NCBI GenBank assembly: GCA_945983195.1
Contig: CAMFSS010000103.1
Location: forward strand, 1 to 7,233
DNA: 7,233 nucleotides
Direction: 5' to 3'
Source: an uncultured Prevotellaceae bacterium
Lineage (GTDB): Bacteria > Bacteroidota > Bacteroidia > Bacteroidales > Muribaculaceae
Part shown: positions 1 to 5,373 of the stretch, in pieces
Numbering within the stretch: the first letter of the stretch is position 1
Layout of the letters: each line of letters opens with the position of its first letter
Notes under the pieces: generated by a model
The model's database searches: none
Told to the model about the DNA's origin: nothing
Seen by the model: only the letters and a program-made list of their open reading frames with translations
Program-made: the position numbers and the translations under genes

Positions 1-52
1 TCTCAAAATCCTGAATGCCAATAGGACATTCTTTCAACTGCTTCTTCTCCAT
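1..52 (-). CDS. N-terminal fragment of AAA-ATPase-like / PD-(D/E)XK nuclease family protein (partial, runs off left edge)
   Basis: Seen: on the minus strand an ATG at 52-50 opens a frame with no stop to the window edge, giving 17 residues, MEKKQLKECPIGIQDFE. The lysine-rich start followed by PIGIQDFE resembles the N-terminus of the AAA-ATPase-like family (PF09820, usually with a C-terminal PD-(D/E)XK domain), whose members start with a short basic stretch and then P-[IV]-G-I-Q-x-F, followed by a YVDKT motif that would lie outside this window. These proteins are widespread and multi-copy in gut Bacteroidales; their biological role is not established. The start is supported by a well-formed promoter about 27 nt upstream. 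There is no Shine-Dalgarno, as is usual in this phylum. The family call rests on a very short segment recalled from memory, so it is moderate. Confidence 0.6.
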   Translation of the reverse strand, partial: MEKKQLKECPIGIQDFE

Positions 53-78
53 AGTCGTAGGGGTTTTGCTTTGTTTTA

Positions 79-109
79 CAAAATTAGCGCAAGGTGAGTG
101 AAAAACAAA
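79..109 (-). promoter_or_regulatory. Bacteroidota-type promoter for the leftward AAA-ATPase-like gene
   Basis: Read on the minus strand, TTTG (109-106), then 19 nt, then TAATTTTG (86-79) matches the Bacteroidota primary sigma consensus (-33 TTTG, -7 TAnnTTTG) in both elements with normal spacing. Transcription would start near 73, giving a leader of about 20 nt before the ATG at 52. The surrounding 110-205 is AT-rich and contains no gene. A 6-bp AT-only inverted repeat at 152-168 is too weak to call a terminator. Confidence 0.7.
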
Positions 110-205
110 ATAAAAAACTTGTTTTTTAATTTGTTCTTCCGAGCCGCAGCCTAATTTATCTAAAATTACAACAAAGCTCGCCTGATTGTTTTTTCCTGAG
201 TGGGG

Positions 206-2101
206 TTATTGCGGGAGGGTGCCGGTGAGGCTGATGGGGGTGTTGTGGAATGGGTCGAGTATTCGATCGACCAATATGGCCCAGTGTCCGCGTGTCATGA
301 CGGAACCATCGTTGGTGTCCTCTTCGCCCAACTCGCGGAATGCTTTCAGACTTTCATTAACCACTTCAGAGGTGTCTTGTCCTGCGATGGAGGCTATGAT
401 CATGGCTGCTGTTTCTAACGTCACCGGTGAATCGCTACGTTCCACAGCCTTCTTGTAGTCATTCGAGTTGAGACACTCAGGATAAAACTCGGCAAGTCCC
501 TCAAGGTCTGCGCCAATCAGCTTTTCATCGGCACGAAGCCACGTCTGGGTGCTCCAGCCAACGTTGCGCCCTTCGGCACGCAGTATGCCAGTGGTGCCTA
601 TGCGCTGGAATGCCTTAAACCGAGGGTCATTCACCGTGACATCAAGATAGGGCTGAAGATAGCCTCCGGCATTGAGAACGGCATCTTGTACGTCACGGAC
701 AGGCACATTCCGCACCTCGCAACTATCCTTCAGAGCCAGTGCGGCAAGTGCGCCTGCGGCTTGACCAATCTGCATCACTACCGGCTGAAGCCGCGTGGTG
801 CCGTTCACGATGTTCGACACCGAAATCGACTTTTCAGCCACAATCAGCCCGTCCACATCCTGCGGAATCATCACCCCGAGCGGCACTCCAAATGAAGGCA
901 CCGGGTGGATATATAGGTTTGGCAGCTCCTCGTCACCGGTGTAGCGAGTGTGGTGATGGTCTACCGGGTAGTCGCCAACGGCAATTGAAGTGCGATAGAG
1001 CTTCTGGCTTTGTTCGTAGGGGTTGGTGATATGGTTGAGGCCGAAGCGCACCACACCGTGTATGCGTCGCGACTCTCTGTGGTAGGGAATCATCGGTAGC
1101 CGGTCGGCAGTCGGGAACTCATTGTCGGCAAGTCCCAGCGTGTTGTAGCCCAATTCTTTCTGTATGAAGTAGATAAAGCGCATAGTGTGGGCTTTAGCTT
1201 CCTCAAGAGCTTTCGCACGCTCATCGGGAGTCATTTCAATGATATTCACATAGTAATCATTGCCCTCGATTGGCCAGTTGATCATGTATTTGCCGCCTGG
1301 CAGACGACCGTAGCCAATCATCATGTCGGGGCTCCACACGCGGTCGGGCTCTTTGGGATTCACGCACCGCTCATTTTGGCAACAGCAGGCGAAGGTGGCA
1401 GGGTCATACCCCTCCGGCTCCGGAATAGTCACATCAGTGCCGTAATCCTTGAGAACTGCAACGTAAGTCAGGTCTTGCACGATTCCGTTGGAATGTTCGG
1501 GAGCAACATCCTCGCGGGTATCAGCGCGGCTCTCCATGCCGATGTCGTATTTCACTCCGCACATCTTCGCCACATCGCCAAGTTCGGTAGCGTCGATGAC
1601 TAAACGGGCCTTTATCACGCGGTTATCTTCGCCATCGGTGGCAACGGTGGCAATCCAGCAGTCACCGTCGCGGCGCAGTGTGAGCAGCCTTGTCGAGTGC
1701 CACACTGTGAGGCTTTTCTCTGCCGATACCATGTCATTGAATATCTCATTTCCCACCTTCGGCTCAAAAAGTACATTGCTCACCCAGCCGGTCTTGAGCG
1801 AGTCGATTCCGCCATAGTGTGCAGCGAGACGTGAGCGGAATTCACCCCACAGCCCGGCAGGCAGATTGTAGTTGCCGTCGACAGCACTCACTCCGGCAGC
1901 GGTCAACATTCCACCGAGCCAAGGAGTTTCCTCCAAAATTAGGGCTTTTGCGCCCATTCGGGCAGACTGAATACCGGCAGTGACACCACTGGTGCCGCCA
2001 CCTACGACAAGAATATCCGTTTCGGCATCGAATTGTTTCGAACAAGAGGCCGCAATGAGCATAATGAGTGCGGCAATAATCTGAGCAAAAGTTTTTTCCA
2101 T
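206..2101 (-). CDS. FAD-dependent oxidoreductase, predicted exported lipoprotein
   Basis: A 631-residue flavoprotein of the FAD_oxidored type (PF12831). Residues 1-20 form a signal peptide with hydrophobic core ending in AASC, a lipobox with Cys20 as the probable lipidated residue. A dinucleotide-binding fold follows: DILVVGGGTSG at 29-39 and acidic E57/E58 at the end of the second strand. The family segment WLGGMLTAAGV is at 61-71, the second flavin-contacting stretch VIDATELGD at 168-176, and the C-terminal flavin cap at about 395-450 (FGVPLGVMIPQ, then NGTTRLQPVVMQIGQAAG). Residues 492-618 look like a degenerate SLH-like helical region. The substrate is unknown. The start at 2101 was chosen because it begins directly at the signal peptide and lies about 15 nt below a promoter. 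An in-frame ATG at 2242 would add 47 residues, bury the signal peptide and overlap sufE. Odd points: Cys239-241 in a row plus Cys246, and His382-384. The gene appears to be monocistronic. Confidence 0.9.
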   Translation of the reverse strand: MEKTFAQIIAALIMLIAASCSKQFDAETDILVVGGGTSGVTAGIQSARMGAKALILEETPWLGGMLTAAGVSAVDGNYNLPAGLWGEFRSRLAAHYGGIDSLKTGWVSNVLFEPKVGNEIFNDMVSAEKSLTVWHSTRLLTLRRDGDCWIATVATDGEDNRVIKARLVIDATELGDVAKMCGVKYDIGMESRADTREDVAPEHSNGIVQDLTYVAVLKDYGTDVTIPEPEGYDPATFACCCQNERCVNPKEPDRVWSPDMMIGYGRLPGGKYMINWPIEGNDYYVNIIEMTPDERAKALEEAKAHTMRFIYFIQKELGYNTLGLADNEFPTADRLPMIPYHRESRRIHGVVRFGLNHITNPYEQSQKLYRTSIAVGDYPVDHHHTRYTGDEELPNLYIHPVPSFGVPLGVMIPQDVDGLIVAEKSISVSNIVNGTTRLQPVVMQIGQAAGALAALALKDSCEVRNVPVRDVQDAVLNAGGYLQPYLDVTVNDPRFKAFQRIGTTGILRAEGRNVGWSTQTWLRADEKLIGADLEGLAEFYPECLNSNDYKKAVERSDSPVTLETAAMIIASIAGQDTSEVVNESLKAFRELGEEDTNDGSVMTRGHWAILVDRILDPFHNTPISLTGTLPQ

Positions 2102-2122
2102 TGTGTATTGTTTTTGATTATG

Positions 2123-2154
2123 CAAAGATAGACTTTTTTTGCTGAAATTGCAGC
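2123..2154 (-). promoter_or_regulatory. Promoter for the FAD oxidoreductase gene
   Basis: On the minus strand TATCTTTG (2130-2123) is an exact match to the Bacteroidota -7 consensus TAnnTTTG. The position 20 nt upstream reads GCTG (2154-2151), a poor match to the -33 TTTG, so the promoter may be weak or need an activator. Transcription would begin near 2116 and leave a leader of about 15 nt before the ATG at 2101. It faces away from the sufE promoter. Confidence 0.6.
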
Positions 2155-2159
2155 GTGGC

Positions 2160-2191
2160 GTTGTATTATTTGGAGAAATGTTGTAATTTTG
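2160..2191 (+). promoter_or_regulatory. Promoter for sufE (and probably the downstream POT carrier gene)
   Basis: GTTG (2160-2163), 20 nt, then TAATTTTG (2184-2191) matches the Bacteroidota -33/-7 promoter with one mismatch in the -33 element. The predicted start near 2197 gives a leader of only about 13 nt to the first ATG (2210) or about 22 nt to the second (2219). This slightly favours the second ATG as the sufE start. Confidence 0.6.
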
Positions 2192-2218
2192 GTCGATTAA
2201 ACTGAAAATATGCAGAAA

Positions 2219-2647
2219 ATGGCAAAAATTGATGACATTCAAGATGAGATAATTGATGAATTTAGCGGATTCGACGACTGGATGGACCGCTATGCCTACA
2301 TCATTGAGCTGGGAAATGCCCTTGAGCCGCTCGATGAGCGCTTCAAGACTCCCGAATATCTGATTGAAGGCTGCCAGAGCCGTGTGTGGATAAATGCCGA
2401 AGCCGGCGAAAACGGCACAGTGGTGTTCACAGCCGACAGCGATGCAATCATAGTGAAGGGAATAATTGCGCTGCTGCTGCGCGTACTCTCAGGACAGACA
2501 CCGCACGACATACTTGCCGCCGACCTCTACTTTATCAAGGAAGTGGGACTGCAAGAGCACCTTTCGCCCACACGCAGCAACGGCTTGGTGGCAATGGTGA
2601 AGCAGATGCGCATGTATGCACTTGCCTTTGAGGCAAAGGGTGCGTGA
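2219..2647 (+). CDS. sufE: SufE family cysteine-desulfurase sulfur acceptor
   Basis: A 142-residue SufE-fold protein. In the known system SufE takes persulfide sulfur from the cysteine desulfurase SufS onto its own cysteine and passes it to the SufBCD scaffold for Fe-S cluster assembly in the cytosol. Seen: FDDWMDRYAYIIELG near 18-32, the hallmark EGCQSRVW at 50-57 with acceptor Cys52 (compare Cys51 in E. coli SufE), and the helical C-terminus with GLVAMVKQMRMYAL. Length and motif positions are normal for the family. Two in-frame ATGs are possible: 2210 (145 residues) and 2219. I chose 2219 because it places the Cys as in relatives and leaves a longer leader. There is no Shine-Dalgarno. No sufS or sufBCD gene is visible here, so partners must be encoded elsewhere. 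The next gene starts 39 nt downstream with no terminator between, which suggests co-transcription. Confidence 0.93.
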   Translation: MAKIDDIQDEIIDEFSGFDDWMDRYAYIIELGNALEPLDERFKTPEYLIEGCQSRVWINAEAGENGTVVFTADSDAIIVKGIIALLLRVLSGQTPHDILAADLYFIKEVGLQEHLSPTRSNGLVAMVKQMRMYALAFEAKGA

Positions 2648-2686
2648 AGTTATCACAAGGATTATTAATCTCAATTAGTTTTATAT

Positions 2687-4351
2687 ATGGACTTAATCGC
2701 AAATCTTTGGCAGACAAATCAATCGCTGATGATTCTGTTTGCGGTATTAATCATCGTAATACCATTTTTGGTGTTCTACATAGTTAAAGCCCGACGAGAA
2801 CACCCGAAGGGGCTTATTCCTGCTGCGCTCGCCAATATGGGAGAGCGTTTCGGCTACTACATCATGAATGCTGTGCTTCTGCTGTTCCTTTGCTCAAAAT
2901 TCGGCATTAGCGACGATGCGGCAGGCTGGATTTATGCAGTGTTCTACTTCTTGATTTATGTGCTCAGCCTCCCTGGTGGCATGATTGCCGACCGCACTCA
3001 AAAGTATAAGGGAACCATTATCTCCGGACTCGTGGTGATGGCATCGGGCTATGCGCTGCTCTCCATTCCCGTGTTCTCACAGGCTACCGGAGGCTTTTCG
3101 TGGGTGCTCATCTTCACCTGCTTTGCCCTGCTGCTCATTGCATTCGGCAACGGACTGTTCAAGGGCAACCTGCAAGCCATAGTGGGCCAGATGTACGACA
3201 ACTTCGAGGCCGAGGCTGCCAAGAAAGGACCTGAGGCTCTTGAAGAGGCAAAGTCGAAGCGCGACTCCGGCTTCCAGATTTTCTATGTGTTCATCAACAT
3301 TGGCGGTGTGATTGCACCGTTTGTGGCACCACTGCTCCGCCAGTTCTGGCTGAAGGCTCACGACCTTGCCTACAACTCCGACCTTCCACGCCTTTGCCAC
3401 CTCTTCAACGACAATCCTAACATGAGCGCCACCGACATGGCCAACCTCACCAAACTTGCACAGGAAGTGGGTCATACCGGGGCTGTCGATTCTGCGTTCA
3501 CTACACAGTATCTTGAGATTTTCAATACCGGCGTGCACTTCTCGTTCATCGCATCGGTAGTGGCAATGCTCATTTCGCTCGCAATCTTTGTGTATGTGAT
3601 GAAGAAGCTGCCTAATCCGGCAAAGAAAGTCAAAGCTGCCGACAACAAGGTCAGCGCAACTGAAGTGCAAGCCGATGCCAAGGAGATCAAGCAGCGCATG
3701 TATGCACTTTTTGCAGTGCTTGGCGTGGCAGTGTTCTTCTGGTTCTCATTCCACCAGAATGGCCAGTCACTCTCAGTGTTTGCACGCGACTTCGTTGCCA
3801 CCGACTCGGTAGCTCCTGAAATCTGGCAGTGCATCAACCCATTCTTCGTGATAGTGCTCACACCTATCATCATGTGGATTTTCGGCTCTATGGCAGCACG
3901 CGGCAAGGAGATATCTACACCGCGCAAGATTGCGCTGGGTATGTTCATATCGGCTTGTGCCTACATATTCCTGGTGATTGTGGCAGCAGCCTACAACTAT
4001 CCTTCGGGCACTGAATTCAAGGCACTCGACGATGCTGTGAAGATGTCGATGAAATCGAGCCCTTACGTGCTCATTCTCACCTACTTCTTCCTCACTGTGG
4101 CTGAGCTGTTCATCTCGCCGCTCGGACTGTCGTTTGTGTCGAAAGTAGCACCCAAGCACCTTCAGGGCATCTGCCAGGGATTGTGGCTCACCGCCACTGC
4201 AATCGGCAACCTCTTTATCGCACTCGGCGTGACAATGCTCAATGTGCTTCCCTCGCAGTGGATGTGCTGGTCGGTATTTGCCGGCTTCTGCCTCATATCC
4301 ATGGGCGTGATGCTCGGTATGGTGAAGTGGCTTGAGCGCGTCACCAAATGA
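2687..4351 (+). CDS. POT/PTR2-family (MFS) proton-coupled oligopeptide transporter-like carrier
   Basis: A 554-residue polytopic inner-membrane protein of the proton-dependent oligopeptide transporter family, expected to import small peptides or related solutes. Seen: an N-terminal membrane segment at about 14-33, then HPKGL and the POT signature at 50-58 reading NMGERFGYY. Further motifs are the MFS motif-A-like GGMIADR (97-103), GNGLFKGNLQAIVGQMY (154-170), the PTR2 signature FYVFINIGG (199-207), the TM7 segment FWFSFHQNGQSLSVFAR (351-367), and the TM10 motif AELFISPLGLSFVSKVAP (472-489) with conserved Glu473. The loop around 310-336 is charged and joins the two halves. About 170-195 is a second charged loop. 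The first Glu of ExxERFxYY is replaced by Asn50, and TM7 carries His356, so coupling or substrate may differ from classical di/tripeptide carriers. There is no clear promoter in the 39-nt gap; it probably shares the sufE transcript. A strong terminator follows 43 nt after the stop. Confidence 0.88.
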   Translation: MDLIANLWQTNQSLMILFAVLIIVIPFLVFYIVKARREHPKGLIPAALANMGERFGYYIMNAVLLLFLCSKFGISDDAAGWIYAVFYFLIYVLSLPGGMIADRTQKYKGTIISGLVVMASGYALLSIPVFSQATGGFSWVLIFTCFALLLIAFGNGLFKGNLQAIVGQMYDNFEAEAAKKGPEALEEAKSKRDSGFQIFYVFINIGGVIAPFVAPLLRQFWLKAHDLAYNSDLPRLCHLFNDNPNMSATDMANLTKLAQEVGHTGAVDSAFTTQYLEIFNTGVHFSFIASVVAMLISLAIFVYVMKKLPNPAKKVKAADNKVSATEVQADAKEIKQRMYALFAVLGVAVFFWFSFHQNGQSLSVFARDFVATDSVAPEIWQCINPFFVIVLTPIIMWIFGSMAARGKEISTPRKIALGMFISACAYIFLVIVAAAYNYPSGTEFKALDDAVKMSMKSSPYVLILTYFFLTVAELFISPLGLSFVSKVAPKHLQGICQGLWLTATAIGNLFIALGVTMLNVLPSQWMCWSVFAGFCLISMGVMLGMVKWLERVTK

Positions 4352-4393
4352 TGACATTTAAGAAAATATTATCCTCAGAATAACAAATCACAC

Positions 4394-4431
4394 ATCAGGC
4401 GAGCGGCAGTGAGCCGGCTCGCCTGATTTTT
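4394..4431 (+). terminator. Rho-independent terminator after the POT carrier gene
   Basis: An 11-bp perfect stem pairs 4394-4404 (ATCAGGCGAGC) with 4417-4427 (GCTCGCCTGAT). It extends inside by three more pairs (GGC 4405-4407 with GCC 4413-4415) around the loop AGTGA with one bulged G, and is followed by a run of five T (4427-4431). It ends the sufE-POT unit. The T-run stops only 15 nt before the ABC ATPase start codon, so the hairpin may also lie in that operon's leader. Confidence 0.88.
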
Positions 4432-4446
4432 CATTCAATACTGACT

Positions 4447-5373
4447 ATGAATTTTATTGAAGTAAGGAATGTGGTGAATCAATATTCCGGTCACCGCGCA
4501 CTCGACGACGTGAGCCTCACCGTGCCGCAGGGGTGCGTGTACGGCTTGCTGGGACCCAATGGAGCCGGAAAGACCTCGCTCATACGCATTCTCAACCGCA
4601 TCGCTGCCCCCGACAGTGGCGAGGTGCTTTTCTGCGGCAAGCCGCAATCGGCTGCCGATGTGTGCAATATAGGTTACCTTCCCGAAGAACGCGGACTCTA
4701 CAAAAAGATGAAGGTGGCAGAGCAGATTGTGTATCTCGGACGCCTCAAAGGCATGACCCGCAGCGATGCTATTACGGCTACCGACGAGTGGTTGCGGCGT
4801 TTCGAACTGACCGAGTGGCGCAACAAGAAGATTGAGGCTCTCTCGAAGGGAATGGCTCAGAAGGTGCAGTTTATATCCACCGTGATTCACCGCCCCCAAC
4901 TGCTCATCTTTGATGAGCCGTTCTCAGGCTTCGACCCGGTCAACGCCAACCAGTTGAAGCGCGAGATTCTGCGCCTGAAAGAGGAGGGAGCAACCATACT
5001 CTTCTCCACACACAATATGGCCTCGGTAGAGGAAGTGTGTGAGCGAATCACCCTCATCAACCATGCCAAGGTGGTGCTTGAAGGTGATGTGATTGACGTG
5101 CGCCGACGCTACAGCAAGCACCTCTACGACATTGAGCTTGCCGGTCCAGCCCCATTGGCACCTGTCGAAGGGCTCTACACGGTTGAGGCGTGTGCTGCCA
5201 ACAAGATGGGCGGCATACACGCAGAGATACGGCTCTGTGAGGGCGTTGCCACCCGCGATGCCATTGCTCACATCAATTCGTGCCATGACCTGGTGGGATT
5301 TTCAGAGAAGCTGCCCACCATGAACGAAGTATTCATTGAAACAGTGCAACGAAAGGAGGACGCAACGATATGA
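4447..5373 (+). CDS. ABC-2 type exporter, ATP-binding subunit (NatA-like)
   Basis: A 308-residue cytoplasmic ATPase that powers the membrane subunit encoded next. Seen in order: Walker A GPNGAGKTS at 36-44; the Q-loop region IGYLPEERGLYKKM at 75-88, where the usual Gln is replaced as in NatA-like proteins; signature LSKGMAQ at 132-138; Walker B LLIFDEP at 152-158 with Glu157; D-loop SGFD at 160-163; and switch His189 in STHN. A C-terminal extension at about 215-308, ending TMNEVFIETV, fits the DUF4162-type tail of NatA/drug-export ATPases. Substrate cannot be read from sequence; sodium, drug and antimicrobial-peptide export are all known for the family. It overlaps the permease gene by ATGA, so the two are surely co-expressed. 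No TAnnTTTG promoter is visible between the POT gene and this start. Confidence 0.93.
   Translation: MNFIEVRNVVNQYSGHRALDDVSLTVPQGCVYGLLGPNGAGKTSLIRILNRIAAPDSGEVLFCGKPQSAADVCNIGYLPEERGLYKKMKVAEQIVYLGRLKGMTRSDAITATDEWLRRFELTEWRNKKIEALSKGMAQKVQFISTVIHRPQLLIFDEPFSGFDPVNANQLKREILRLKEEGATILFSTHNMASVEEVCERITLINHAKVVLEGDVIDVRRRYSKHLYDIELAGPAPLAPVEGLYTVEACAANKMGGIHAEIRLCEGVATRDAIAHINSCHDLVGFSEKLPTMNEVFIETVQRKEDATI
5352..5359 (+). promoter_or_regulatory. Strong Shine-Dalgarno (AAAGGAGG) for the ABC permease
   Basis: AAAGGAGG lies inside the last codons of the ATPase gene, 10 nt before the permease ATG at 5370. Genes of this phylum rarely show such a site, and I see none before the other starts in this window. 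Together with the ATGA overlap it suggests reinitiation or coupled translation of the permease. It also encodes Arg-Lys-Glu-Asp of the ATPase tail, so it may be partly coincidental. Confidence 0.5.

Noticed and set aside
152..168. AT-only inverted repeat TAATTT/AAATTA downstream of the FAD gene
   Set aside because: Only six A-T pairs; too weak for a terminator and expected by chance in AT-rich spacer.
176..186. An 11-nt direct repeat GCTCGCCTGAT shared with the terminator arm at 4417-4427
   Set aside because: Several 11-nt matches are expected by chance in 7 kb, and the 176-186 copy has no pairing partner nearby, so it is not a second terminator.
1187..1603. A 138-residue plus-strand open frame inside the FAD oxidoreductase gene
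   Set aside because: Antisense to conserved flavoprotein sequence; no recognisable motif and no promoter.
2102..2242. A 47-residue N-terminal extension of the FAD oxidoreductase starting at 2242
   Set aside because: It would place the lipoprotein signal peptide internally, cross the oxidoreductase's own promoter and overlap the start of sufE.
3077..3670. A 197-residue minus-strand open frame inside the POT carrier gene
   Set aside because: It is rich in His, Cys and Glu, has no domain or membrane pattern, and mirrors a strongly supported gene; a codon-bias shadow.
3773..4357. A 194-residue minus-strand open frame over the end of the POT gene
   Set aside because: Low-quality composition with many His and Glu residues, antisense to conserved POT motifs; no promoter seen.
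4435..4899. A 154-residue minus-strand open frame over the ABC ATPase
   Set aside because: Antisense to the Walker A and signature motifs; a shadow frame.
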